Shown: positions 1-8,092 of the stretch, one piece after another | How positions within the stretch are numbered: position 1 is the first letter of the stretch | How the letters are laid out: every line of letters starts with the position of its first letter | Notes under the pieces: generated by a model | The model's input: only the letters and a program-made list of their open reading frames with translations | The model's database searches: none | Told to the model about the DNA's origin: nothing | Origin: Methanosarcinales archaeon | GTDB lineage: Archaea; Halobacteriota; Methanosarcinia; Methanosarcinales; EX4572-44 | DNA length: 16,198 nucleotides | Assembly: GCA_004212095.1 (NCBI GenBank) | Contig: RXIJ01000061.1 | Coordinates: 1-16,198, forward strand | Reading direction: 5' to 3' | Made by a program: the position numbers and the translations under genes

Positions 1-22
1 TGAGCTTTGCAGTACGTATAAA

Positions 23-30
23 TTATATAA
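23..30 (+). promoter_or_regulatory. putative TATA box of the coiled-coil/smc/pdxT operon
   Basis: TTATATAA lies in a very A/T-rich stretch 52 bases before the first start codon. An archaeal start site about 25 bases downstream would leave a leader of roughly 30 bases, enough to hold the Shine-Dalgarno site AAGGAGAG at 66-73. Several other A/T runs between 17 and 35 could serve equally well, so the exact box is uncertain. Confidence 0.45.
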
Positions 31-81
31 TATAATCACGTATTAGTTATGATTGGTTTTATGTTAAGGAGAGTTTGTTAG

Positions 82-486
82 ATGAATGGAGACCGTGATA
101 TTTTGATAAAACGACTTGAAAGACAACTTGACGATAAGGATAAGCAATTAAAAGAAGTACAAACATCACTTGACCGTTTCCTGATAGAGAGAAAAAAAGA
201 AACAGCGATGTTGGACGAACTTAATAGGTGTTTCACTGCTCTTGAGAAGAAGGTAGCAGAAATAAATAGCAGCTATGACGGATTAATGAGAGAACTCCTT
301 GATCAAAAGTCAATGATCCAGGCTATCAGCAAAAAACCAGCTGTGCAGGAACAGCCCAGTATAGAAATACAGAACAAAGAAAAGGATAATGACGATGATG
401 ACATAATCATCGCTTCCGATGTGCCAGTGCCGGACAGCAAAAAACCAACCAAAGCAAACGAAGTCGGTGACATAATCGAAATATGA
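82..486 (+). CDS. small coiled-coil protein with acidic tail, upstream of smc
   Basis: This 134-residue protein is not assigned to a named family. Residues 7-82 are charged and heptad-like, rich in Lys, Glu, Asp and Leu, as in a continuous coiled coil. Residues 95-112 form an acidic linker with four consecutive Asp. The protein ends in a short hydrophobic-acidic tail, GDIIEI. I see no signal peptide, membrane segment or catalytic motif. The ATG start is supported by AAGGAGAG at 66-73, eight bases upstream. The stop is 22 bases before the preferred smc start, so the two genes are almost certainly cotranscribed. A coiled coil next to SMC suggests a role with SMC, such as binding, loading or regulation, but this rests on position and shape only. 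It could also be unrelated to condensin function. Confidence 0.85.
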   Translation: MNGDRDILIKRLERQLDDKDKQLKEVQTSLDRFLIERKKETAMLDELNRCFTALEKKVAEINSSYDGLMRELLDQKSMIQAISKKPAVQEQPSIEIQNKEKDNDDDDIIIASDVPVPDSKKPTKANEVGDIIEI

Positions 487-508
487 AGTATACCAGTTGG
501 GGTTATCG

Positions 509-3500
509 GTGCATATAACACAGATAGAGTTTGAAAACTTTAAATCCTTTGGAAAAAAAATTAAAATACCCTTTTTTGATGGTTTTACCACGATATCAGG
601 TCCCAATGGAAGTGGCAAGTCCAACATTATAGATGGCATTCTCTTCTGTCTCGGGCTTTCTGGCTCACGCGCTATACGTGCAGAAAAACTAACCGACCTT
701 ATATACAATGGCGGGGGCAAACGACCCAATTATGCACAGGTGACAATACAAATCGATAATACCGAAAGTGTGTTTTCCAACAACAAAGATGTTATTGCAA
801 TCACCCGCAAGGTCAAACAAACAGAGTCAGGCTACTACAGCTACTATTATATTGATGGCAAAACGGTAACACTCAATGAGATACATGAACAGCTGAGCAA
901 GGCAAAGGTCACACCAGAAGGCTACAATGTAGTCATGCAGGGCGATGTTACTCGTATCATTCAGGTAACACCATTTGAGCGGAGAAAAATTATCGATGAG
1001 ATTGCAGGAGTGAGTGAATTCGATAACAAAAAGGAACGCTCCTTAAATGAACTTGAAATCGTGCGTGAGCGCATCGAGCGCGTGGATATTATCATAGAAG
1101 AGGTAAAAGTACAACTACAGCGATTAACAGAGGAAAGAAACCAGGCTATTAAATATAAATCCCTTCGAGAAGAAAAAAGACGATACGAGGGGTTCGTAAT
1201 ACTTGCAAAGTTGAACGATGCAAAAAAGGAACTTGACTCGATCGATAGAGAACTGAAGGAAAAAGAGATCGGGCAGGAGAAAATCCAGGTGGACTATGAG
1301 CATCAGAAAAACACACTCAGTGCTCTTAAACTGGAGTTAGACGAGTTAAACGAACAGATCATGCAAAAGGGAGAGGCAGAGCAGATACAGGTAAAAAAAG
1401 AGATCGAAGAGATCAAAGGACAGCACGATCTTGCAACAAACACCATTGAACTCTTGAATAATGAAATAACAGCCACTGAAAAAACGAAACGCAGAGCCCT
1501 GCTCGAAATAAATAGAGATCAGGAGATCGGACAGGGGTTGGATGAGAAAGTGGCAGAAGAACAGCTTCGAGAGAGTACTCTGCAAACAGAACTGGATGAA
1601 AAAAAAACACAGATGCAGCAACTAAGAAGCAGGATTACTGAAGTTGATGTTGAATATGCTGACACACAGAAAACGCTCACTGATTTGAAAAATAGACTCG
1701 AAGAGTGCAGAAGTGAAAAAAATGAGTTGATGCGACACGAGGATAGACTCCTGGATGCCACCAGACGCAGGAGTTCTGATGTTAGAGAGATCGAAATTGA
1801 AATAATTGATTCACAGGAAAAAATAAATAGCAAAGAAAGTGACCTGCAAAAGGCAGCAAAAGAAATAGCAAACCTTGTCCTTACTGTAAAGCAGCTATTT
1901 CATGACCACGAGGATCTTGAAAAGAATAGAATAGGTATTAAAGCAGCAGCAGGGGATGTAGAAAGGGAGCTTATCAACAACCAGCGAGAGTATATGCGTC
2001 TCGAAGCAAAGATCAAAGCAGAGCGCGAACTTGGAGGTTACAGCAGTGCAGTTGAAAGCATACTCAAATCAGCAAGAAACCATGAACTGGAGGGCATATA
2101 TGGAACCATCGCAGAACTTGGAACAACAGATAAAAATTACTCTACAGCACTTGAAATTGCAGCAGGGGGTCGTATACAGGCAATGGTTGCGGCAACTGAT
2201 GAAGATGCATCTTGTGCCATTGCTTATTTAAAACAGAGACACCGAGGGCGCGCAACATTTCTCCCCCTGAGTAAATTAAAGCCATCAAGATCTCTTGAAG
2301 CACCCGATCATGCTGGCGTTATCGACTATGCAATAAACCTTATGGACTACGAACAGAAGTTTGATCCAGCCTTCTGGTATGTATTCAGAGACACACTAAT
2401 CGTTGGAACACTAAGTGACGCACGAAAACTTATTGGGCGCTATCGCATGGTCACACTCGAAGGTGAAATGATTGAGCGCGGCGGGGCTATGACTGGCGGA
2501 AGCATACGATCAAGACATTCGTTTGCGGGTGGTGAAACTGAAAAACTCAGTGGATTAGCACAGAAAACAACGGAACTTGAATCTCGTAGAAACGGCATCT
2601 TAAATAAAATTGACAGCATAGAATCCCATATTCACACTCTTCTAAAAGAGATTGCTGAATCCGAAAAACAATTATCAAAGAGACAACTGGAACTGGAAGA
2701 CATTAAAGGACGGGGGGAACAGCTTACAACACTAATTAATAAGCGAAGAGATGAACTTCAACAGATAAATGGTGAGCGAAAGACGCTTAAAAGAGAGATG
2801 GAAGAGGTGGAAGAAAAAAAAACAGCTAAGAATCTCCAGATGCATGAATTCGAAGAACAGATACATGTATTAGAAGAAAAAATAAAAGGCTCTCCTATTC
2901 CAAAGCTCAATGAACAAATCAATAAGTTACAGGATGAGATAAACCACCTTCAAAACAGAATTTATGATGTTAAAGAGGGGCTAAACAGCATTAATCTTGA
3001 AAGAAAATATTTAAAGGAAAAAATCGAGGAAATAACAAGAAGTACATCAGAACTTGAAACAAAAAAAATAGAACACCTTGAAAAAATCCAGCAACTGTAC
3101 CACAAGATCAAACAACTTGATAGTGACTTGACAGAAAAACAGGAGCGTGAGAAACATCTGTCTGTTGAACTTAGAGAGCTGCAGAAGCGGCGAGAAGACC
3201 TGCAGGAAAGATACGACTCTGCGAAAGAAGAAACTCGAAATATTACGATAACAATCCAGCAATTCGGCAGCCAGATGCTTGCCTTAAACGCTACCATGGA
3301 AGCAGTTAGTGAACAAATCACACAATTGCAAACAGAACTGAGCCAAAGAAACCTGGATGAAAACGAAGAAGTTCCAACAACCGAGAAAGTTTATTCCAGG
3401 ATTAAAAGCATCGAGAGAGCAATGGAACGACTTGAACCGGTTAACATGAGAGCTATTAGTGAATACGATGAAGTGGAAAACAGGGAAGGAGACTTACGAT

Positions 3501-4021
3501 CAAGACGCGATATACTCTTTAATGAGCGACAGGAACTGCTCCAGCGCATCACATACTATGAGAAGATGAAAAAAGATGCATTTATGGAGGCATACACCAG
3601 CATAAACAAACACTTCAAGGAAATATTTGCAGAGCTGTCCAGTGGCACAGGAGAGATAATACTTGAAAACCCGGAGGATCCTTTTACCGGTGGACTGACT
3701 ATCAAAGCGCGGCCTTCGGACAAGACCGAACAGAGGCTGGAAGCAATGTCAGGTGGTGAAAAAAGTCTCACAGCACTTGCACTCATCTTTGCAATACAAA
3801 TGTACAGACCAGCACCATTCTATGCCTTCGATGAGATAGATATGTTTCTTGATGGTTTCAATGCAGAACGAGTAGCAAGGCGCATAAAAAAATCCTCCAA
3901 AGAGGCCCAGTTTATCGTGGTGTCCTTGAGAAAACCAGTGATAGAAGCTGCACAGCGAACAGTCGGTGTGACCATGCAGGAAAACAACATCAGCATGGTA
4001 ACAGGAGTTAAAATACAATGA
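509..4021 (+). CDS. smc: chromosome segregation ATPase SMC
   Basis: SMC is the long-armed ATPase of the prokaryotic condensin complex, which compacts and segregates the chromosome. The N-terminal head has the Walker A motif GPNGSGKSN near residues 31-39. A long coiled-coil arm runs to about residue 500. The hinge occupies about 505-665 and ends in the glycine-rich GGAMTGGS segment. A return arm follows to about 1000. The C-terminal head has the signature SGGEKS near 1080 and Walker B with DEID near 1108, followed by a D-loop. The length of 1170 residues is normal. The start is taken as GTG at 509, giving MHITQIEFENFKSFG as in archaeal homologues. The sequence just before it (TGGGGTTATC, 498-507) matches GGAGGTGATC at seven of ten bases. 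An in-frame TTG at 497 would add four residues. The stop overlaps pdxT as ATGA. The kleisin gene scpA is not next to it. Confidence 0.97.
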   Translation: MHITQIEFENFKSFGKKIKIPFFDGFTTISGPNGSGKSNIIDGILFCLGLSGSRAIRAEKLTDLIYNGGGKRPNYAQVTIQIDNTESVFSNNKDVIAITRKVKQTESGYYSYYYIDGKTVTLNEIHEQLSKAKVTPEGYNVVMQGDVTRIIQVTPFERRKIIDEIAGVSEFDNKKERSLNELEIVRERIERVDIIIEEVKVQLQRLTEERNQAIKYKSLREEKRRYEGFVILAKLNDAKKELDSIDRELKEKEIGQEKIQVDYEHQKNTLSALKLELDELNEQIMQKGEAEQIQVKKEIEEIKGQHDLATNTIELLNNEITATEKTKRRALLEINRDQEIGQGLDEKVAEEQLRESTLQTELDEKKTQMQQLRSRITEVDVEYADTQKTLTDLKNRLEECRSEKNELMRHEDRLLDATRRRSSDVREIEIEIIDSQEKINSKESDLQKAAKEIANLVLTVKQLFHDHEDLEKNRIGIKAAAGDVERELINNQREYMRLEAKIKAERELGGYSSAVESILKSARNHELEGIYGTIAELGTTDKNYSTALEIAAGGRIQAMVAATDEDASCAIAYLKQRHRGRATFLPLSKLKPSRSLEAPDHAGVIDYAINLMDYEQKFDPAFWYVFRDTLIVGTLSDARKLIGRYRMVTLEGEMIERGGAMTGGSIRSRHSFAGGETEKLSGLAQKTTELESRRNGILNKIDSIESHIHTLLKEIAESEKQLSKRQLELEDIKGRGEQLTTLINKRRDELQQINGERKTLKREMEEVEEKKTAKNLQMHEFEEQIHVLEEKIKGSPIPKLNEQINKLQDEINHLQNRIYDVKEGLNSINLERKYLKEKIEEITRSTSELETKKIEHLEKIQQLYHKIKQLDSDLTEKQEREKHLSVELRELQKRREDLQERYDSAKEETRNITITIQQFGSQMLALNATMEAVSEQITQLQTELSQRNLDENEEVPTTEKVYSRIKSIERAMERLEPVNMRAISEYDEVENREGDLRSRRDILFNERQELLQRITYYEKMKKDAFMEAYTSINKHFKEIFAELSSGTGEIILENPEDPFTGGLTIKARPSDKTEQRLEAMSGGEKSLTALALIFAIQMYRPAPFYAFDEIDMFLDGFNAERVARRIKKSSKEAQFIVVSLRKPVIEAAQRTVGVTMQENNISMVTGVKIQ

Positions 4022-4623
4022 CGATTGCAGTAATCGCAATACAGGGAAACGTGGAAGAACACATCCATGCCATCAAGCAAGCTATGCAGAAACAAAAACT
4101 TGATGAAGAAATAGTGCCGGTAAAACATAAAGGAACCATACCTTATTGTAACGGTATTGTACTTCCTGGTGGTGAAAGTACCACGCTCTGCCGCCTGATG
4201 AAACGCGAAGGAATTGATATTGAGATTATTGATGCTGCAAAACAAAACAAGCCGATACTTGCAACCTGTGCCGGACTTATCAGCTTAGCCAAATCCGGTG
4301 GAAAACAGGCACGAAAAACAAAGCAGCATCTACTCGGAATAATGGATATCGAAGTTGATAGAAACAGCTTTGGTAGGCAGGGTGATTCTTTTGAAGTGCC
4401 AATTCACATAAGTTTTCTTGATACGCCTTACAATGCAGTGTTTATTAGAGCACCAAAAATAGTTAGAGTAGGAAAAAATGTAGAGGTCATAGCAAGATTT
4501 GGAGAGGATATTGTTGGTGCAAAACAGCAAAACATAATCGGATTAGCCTTTCACCCTGAACTTACAGATGACCTTAGAATTCACCAGTACTATCTGCAAC
4601 TGGTACAGGAGAATACAAGCTGA
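4018..4623 (+). CDS. pdxT: pyridoxal 5'-phosphate synthase glutaminase subunit PdxT
   Basis: PdxT releases ammonia from glutamine and feeds it to PdxS, which builds pyridoxal 5'-phosphate from ribose 5-phosphate and glyceraldehyde 3-phosphate. The 201 residues are the usual length. The class I glutaminase features are present: GGES at 51-54, nucleophile Cys84 in TCAGLI, and His179 and Glu181 in AFHPEL. The RNSFGRQ and FIRAP segments near 115-121 and 143-146 are typical of PdxT. The ATG overlaps the smc stop (ATGA), and AGGAG at 4003-4007 lies within smc, ten bases upstream, so translation is probably coupled to smc. The synthase partner pdxS is not in the window. The gene converges with aspS, leaving 21 bases between the stops. 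Confidence 0.96.
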   Translation: MTIAVIAIQGNVEEHIHAIKQAMQKQKLDEEIVPVKHKGTIPYCNGIVLPGGESTTLCRLMKREGIDIEIIDAAKQNKPILATCAGLISLAKSGGKQARKTKQHLLGIMDIEVDRNSFGRQGDSFEVPIHISFLDTPYNAVFIRAPKIVRVGKNVEVIARFGEDIVGAKQQNIIGLAFHPELTDDLRIHQYYLQLVQENTS

Positions 4624-4644
4624 GAGATTATAATGAGCAGATTC

Positions 4645-5988
4645 TCAGGGTGTAAGACGTTTCCTGTCTCGAGGGAACAAAACAGTATCTCTGATATTAT
4701 TTAATTTAAGCATGGTCATGAGCAGTCGTTCTGTTCCAAGCCCCCAGCCTGAATGTGGTGGCATGCCATATTTAAAAGCATTAAGGTAGGATTCAAACCC
4801 TGCGATTTCAAGACCTTGCTCAAGGATGCGCCCGGTGAGCAGTTCAATGGAGTGAATTCGTTGTGCCCCTGATGCGAGTTCCATATCCCTGTGCATAAGA
4901 TCGAACGCTTTGCATAACGATTGTTGGTTTTCACAAGGCATCGCATAGAACGGCTTTACCTTTGTAGGCCAATCAACAATAAAATAATGACTCCTGCCAG
5001 TACTTTCTGCGATTGTATCCCCAATAATGATTTCAGCAGCAGTGGTCAGATCATCACCCCATTCAATTTTTTCCCCTCCTGCCGATGCAATCTCGAGAGC
5101 CTCGTCATACTTCAATCGTTTGAAAGGAAGCTCTATAACGTCTAATGAAATGTTTAATGTGCTGAGTGCATCTTCTGCTCTGATCGTTAACTCTTGATAT
5201 GTGTGTGCAATTAGCTGTTCAAGGATGTTCATCACATCATTATGATCTGCAAAACTTGCTTCGATGTCAATTGAGGTGGCTTCGTTTAGATGCTTACGGG
5301 TGTCATGTTCTTCTGCACGGAATATTGGTCCTATTTCAAATACCCTGTCAAAACCAGCAGACATTAGAATTTGCTTGAAGAGCTGCGGGCTTTGATTTAA
5401 AAAAGCTTCTCTCTCGAAGTAAGAAATAGGGAATAATGCTGTACCGCCCTCGGTTGCCACACCTACTATCTTTGGGGTTGTAATCTCAATAAAGTCATTG
5501 TTTGATAAAAAACTCCTTACTGCTTGCATTAGATGGTGGCGAATCTTAAATACTGCCAGAACCTGCGGCCTTCGCAAATCCATAAACCGTGCGTCGAGCC
5601 TAGTGTCAAGGTCAGCATCGACTTTCCCGGTGGTGTCCATTGGAAGCGGCGATGAAGCTTTGTTTAGCAGATGAATCGTGTCTGGTATGATTTCATATCC
5701 GCGAGGTGCTTTTTTTTCTGGTTTTACTTTTCCTGCAACAGTTATTATAGATTCACGGCTGAGATTTTTTGCAGTATTCATAAGTTCTGCAGAACTATTC
5801 CTTTTTACCAGTGTTACCTGAGTGATTCCTTCGCGATCTCGAAGCAGCACAAACATGATTCCACCGAGATCGCGAAGCTCGTGCACCCATCCGGTAAGGG
5901 TAACAACACAGTCTTCCCCTATTTTAGGTGTGAGTTGATTAGTATAATGAGTTCTTCTAAAAAGGCTCTGGTTTAAGTCGTTTTTCAT
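4645..5988 (-). CDS. aspS: aspartyl-tRNA synthetase, archaeal type, probably non-discriminating
   Basis: This class II synthetase charges tRNA with aspartate. Residues 12-110 form the OB-fold anticodon-binding domain, including GWVHELRDLGG. The catalytic domain carries motif 1 around 150-172, motif 2 FRAEEHDTRKHLNE at 223-236, and motif 3 with GLGTERLL close to the C terminus. The length of 447 residues fits the archaeal/eukaryal-type enzyme without the bacterial insertion domain. His36 sits where discriminating archaeal enzymes have Trp (W26 of Thermococcus kodakarensis). Pro95 sits where they have Lys (K85). These choices point to a non-discriminating enzyme that also aspartylates tRNA(Asn), to be amidated by GatCAB. 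The alignment was made from memory. There is no clear Shine-Dalgarno site before the ATG, and the nearby TATA box suggests a very short leader. Confidence 0.97.
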   Translation of the reverse strand: MKNDLNQSLFRRTHYTNQLTPKIGEDCVVTLTGWVHELRDLGGIMFVLLRDREGITQVTLVKRNSSAELMNTAKNLSRESIITVAGKVKPEKKAPRGYEIIPDTIHLLNKASSPLPMDTTGKVDADLDTRLDARFMDLRRPQVLAVFKIRHHLMQAVRSFLSNNDFIEITTPKIVGVATEGGTALFPISYFEREAFLNQSPQLFKQILMSAGFDRVFEIGPIFRAEEHDTRKHLNEATSIDIEASFADHNDVMNILEQLIAHTYQELTIRAEDALSTLNISLDVIELPFKRLKYDEALEIASAGGEKIEWGDDLTTAAEIIIGDTIAESTGRSHYFIVDWPTKVKPFYAMPCENQQSLCKAFDLMHRDMELASGAQRIHSIELLTGRILEQGLEIAGFESYLNAFKYGMPPHSGWGLGTERLLMTMLKLNNIRDTVLFPRDRKRLTP

Positions 5989-6013
5989 GGTTGATTCCAG
6001 AATGAAGGCTCAA

Positions 6014-6023
6014 TTATATATAA
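6014..6023 (-). promoter_or_regulatory. TATA box of aspS
   Basis: TTATATATAA is a strong archaeal TATA-like sequence centred about 30 bases upstream of the aspS ATG. With initiation about 25 bases downstream, the leader would be only a few bases. This agrees with the lack of a Shine-Dalgarno site and suggests a nearly leaderless mRNA. Confidence 0.55.
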
Positions 6024-6465
6024 CATTTTTTATTGCGAATGTTGCAGAGCCGCATCAAGCAGAGGAACTCCCGGCAAATAGTTTATCCAATTTTTGAAAA
6101 TCATCAACCTTACTGCGCACTCCAAATTCAATTAACAACCTGTTAAAATTTAAACTACTTGAAATTGTTAAATAAACTGGTTAGTGAAATAGCTTTCCTT
6201 ACTGCAGATAAACACAAAGGTAGCCCTCCCCCTCTCTGCAGTTAAATTCCCTGGTCTTGATCTAATGTCTTTCGGTGCTTAAGGATGTTGACCACGCTGT
6301 ATTCTGGCAATTATAAATCTGTGTCTTAAAACTTCAACAAAAATCATACAATTCAGGTAAATCATTATTTATGAGCTTTCTAACAACACATCTTCCCATG
6401 ACAAAAGCAAAGAACCCCTAACAGAACAGATAACCATCAAATTAGAAACACGAAATTCACAGGGT

Positions 6466-6499
6466 AATTTGACAGCCTCCAAGTTGAAGCCGTCAAATT
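6466..6499. repeat. imperfect inverted repeat upstream of the cimA promoter
   Basis: AATTTGACAGC at 6466-6476 and GCCGTCAAATT at 6489-6499 are complementary at ten of eleven positions and are separated by 12 bases. The repeat ends about 20 bases upstream of the putative cimA TATA box, where archaeal activators often bind. It could be an operator or simply a stem. No protein can be assigned to it from sequence. Confidence 0.6.
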
Positions 6500-6514
6500 T
6501 TCGTAAATTTTCGT
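6495..6514. repeat. perfect tandem decamer next to the cimA TATA box
   Basis: AAATTTTCGT occurs twice in direct succession, at 6495-6504 and 6505-6514. The period of 10 bases is about one helical turn, so two protein subunits would bind the same face of the DNA. The first copy overlaps the right arm of the inverted repeat at 6466-6499. The second ends six bases before the TATA-like box, over the BRE position. Confidence 0.65.
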
Positions 6515-6520
6515 TAGTTT

Positions 6521-6528
6521 TTTATAGT
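6521..6528 (+). promoter_or_regulatory. putative TATA box of the cimA-ilvBN operon
   Basis: TTTATAGT follows a T-run and lies about 95 bases before the cimA coding region. Transcription would begin near 6547-6552, immediately before the palindrome at 6551-6566. Other A/T-rich stretches nearby make the exact position uncertain. Confidence 0.45.
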
Positions 6529-6550
6529 ATGGCTTGTATATGACTGTGCT

Positions 6551-6566
6551 CACAACTTAAATTGTG
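6551..6566. promoter_or_regulatory. 16-base near-palindrome at the expected cimA transcription start
   Basis: CACAACTTAAATTGTG is symmetric at 14 of 16 positions. A dimeric regulator bound here would cover the expected start site and block the polymerase, as many archaeal repressors do. The regulator is unknown. The AlaR-like palindromes at 15724-15739 have a different sequence. Confidence 0.45.
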
Positions 6567-6616
6567 GTGTTGAAATATGGACAGAAGGGATCGTTTTATT
6601 TGTTAATATTAGTTTT

Positions 6617-8092
6617 TTGGATACCACTCTCAGAGATGGTGAACAGACGCCTGGCGTATCACTGGTAGCAGAAGAAAAGCTTCTAATAGCTCAAAAGCTC
6701 GACGATATTGGCGTTAACATTATCGAAGCAGGATCTGCTATTACCTCAAAGGTTGAGCAAGAAGCAATAAAAAGGGTTGCAAGAGCAGGACTTAATGCTG
6801 AGATTTGCAGCTACTGTCGTATCCGCAAAGAGGATATTGAGCTTGCAGCAGGCTGTGATGTGGATTCTATTCACCTTGTAGTGCCGGTATCAGATCTTCA
6901 CATCGAGCGAAAGCTGAAAAAAACCCGTGATATGGTGCTTTCCGAATCGGTTGAGATGGTAGAGTTTGCAAAGCAGCATGGGCTGATCGTTGAACTCAGC
7001 GGAGAGGATGCCTCACGCGCAGATATTAATTACCTGACCACTCTTTATAAAGCGGGACTTGATGCTGGTGCTGATAGATTGTGTTTCTGTGATACAGTTG
7101 GGGTGCTTCTGCCTGAGAGAACATACGAGGTATTTACAGGGTTTTCAAAGCTTAAACTGCCAGTAAGCATTCACTGTCATAATGACTTTGGGCTTGCAAC
7201 CTCTAACACGATAGCAGCACTCAGGGCAGGTGCACCGGAGGCACACGTGACTGTAAACGGTCTTGGAGAACGTGCAGGAAATACACCTCTTGAAGAACTG
7301 GTTGTTGTACTTGAATCGCTGTATAACTATAAAACTAAGATCGAATGCAGTAAGCTGTATTCTATATCAAGAATTGTTAGCAGACTTACCAATATCAATG
7401 TGTCCAACAACAAAGCGATTGTTGGTGACAGTGCCTTCACTCACGAGTCTGGCATTCATGTACACGGCTTAATGGCCGATTCTTCAACTTACGAGCCCAT
7501 CATGCCTGAGATGGTGGGACGAAAAAGACGCATCGTGTTTGGAAAACATACAGGCAGAGCTTCTATTATAATGTCTCTTCGTGAGCTTGGACTTGAGACA
7601 ACAAAAGAACAGCTTGATGAGGTATTACGCCGTGTGAAAGAACTTGGTGATGCTGGTAAGCGGGTGACTGACGCTGACATGCAGAGCATTGCCGAGACCG
7701 TTCTTGGCATTTACCAGGAAGCAGCAGTGAAGATGGAGGAGTTTACAGTTGTTTCAGGGAATAAAGTAACACCTACAGCATCTCTCAAACTTCGGGTTGG
7801 TGATGAGGAAATCCTTGAGGCTGCGACAGGTCTTGGTCCTGTTGATGCTGCCATCAATGCACTTAGAAAAGCAATCTCTGGCATTGCTGACATACAGCTT
7901 GAAGAATATCATGTGGATGCTATAACAGGTGGTACTGATGCTCTTGTCGAGGTATGGGTAAAACTTGGTAAGGACGATAAAATAATAACAGCAAGAGGTG
8001 CACGAGCAGATATTATACTGGCATCAGTTGAAGCTGTGATTGAAGGCATTAATAGATTGATTCAAAAAGGAGAGAAATATCGTGACAAATAA
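6617..8092 (+). CDS. cimA: (R)-citramalate synthase or 2-isopropylmalate synthase
   Basis: This enzyme condenses acetyl-CoA with pyruvate (citramalate, for isoleucine) or with 2-oxoisovalerate (isopropylmalate, for leucine). The N-terminal TIM barrel begins at DTTLRDGEQTPG. It has the metal-binding HCHND at 186-190 and GERAGN at 217-222. The C terminus is a LeuA-type allosteric domain with GLGPVDAAINALRKAIS. Its length and strong resemblance to Methanocaldococcus CimA favour citramalate synthase, but LeuA cannot be excluded. The start is a problem. TTG at 6617 is the only ATG/GTG/TTG in this frame after the stop at 6515, and it removes the first beta strand. The upstream codons still read VNISFLDTT, as expected for the family. 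A well-placed TTG at 6600, nine bases after AGAAGGGA, is in another frame and would join only if the six-T run at 6613-6618 held one more T. The ilvB start overlaps the end of this gene. Confidence 0.9.
   Translation: MDTTLRDGEQTPGVSLVAEEKLLIAQKLDDIGVNIIEAGSAITSKVEQEAIKRVARAGLNAEICSYCRIRKEDIELAAGCDVDSIHLVVPVSDLHIERKLKKTRDMVLSESVEMVEFAKQHGLIVELSGEDASRADINYLTTLYKAGLDAGADRLCFCDTVGVLLPERTYEVFTGFSKLKLPVSIHCHNDFGLATSNTIAALRAGAPEAHVTVNGLGERAGNTPLEELVVVLESLYNYKTKIECSKLYSISRIVSRLTNINVSNNKAIVGDSAFTHESGIHVHGLMADSSTYEPIMPEMVGRKRRIVFGKHTGRASIIMSLRELGLETTKEQLDEVLRRVKELGDAGKRVTDADMQSIAETVLGIYQEAAVKMEEFTVVSGNKVTPTASLKLRVGDEEILEAATGLGPVDAAINALRKAISGIADIQLEEYHVDAITGGTDALVEVWVKLGKDDKIITARGARADIILASVEAVIEGINRLIQKGEKYRDK

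Larger units (their letters stand above)
5989..6616. other. 628-base non-coding region between divergent aspS and cimA
   Basis: No convincing gene or RNA gene is visible here. The part next to aspS holds its TATA box. The middle, about 6040-6460, is A/T-rich. It has one 8-base inverted repeat (ACTGCAGA at 6201-6208 and TCTGCAGT at 6235-6242) enclosing a pyrimidine-rich stretch. The right-hand part, 6466-6616, holds the signals listed separately for cimA. A nine-codon ORF, ATG at 6577 to TAA at 6606, lies just before cimA but is not enriched in branched-chain amino acid codons. Both promoters face outward, so the region may serve both operons. Confidence 0.7.

Noticed and set aside
497..508. 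TTG at 497 as the smc start
   Set aside because: It adds four residues (MGLS) not expected in the family and lacks a Shine-Dalgarno site. GTG at 509 has a near-consensus one directly upstream.
1346..1833. Minus-strand ORFs within smc
   Set aside because: They are shadow frames of lysine/glutamate-rich coiled-coil codons, with serine/phenylalanine/leucine-rich translations and no ribosome-binding site.
4621..4647. TGAGA/TCTCA repeat spanning the pdxT and aspS stops as a bidirectional terminator
   Set aside because: The stem is only five bases with a 17-base loop, and no T-run lies on either side, so it is probably chance.
6040..6465. tRNA or small RNA gene in the aspS-cimA gap
   Set aside because: No tRNA arm pattern (T-arm GTTCRA, paired acceptor ends) or box C/D pair could be found by eye in either strand.
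6577..6606. Nine-codon ORF as an attenuation leader peptide for cimA
   Set aside because: The peptide MDRRDRFIC has a single Ile and no Leu or Val, and no alternative terminator hairpins follow it.
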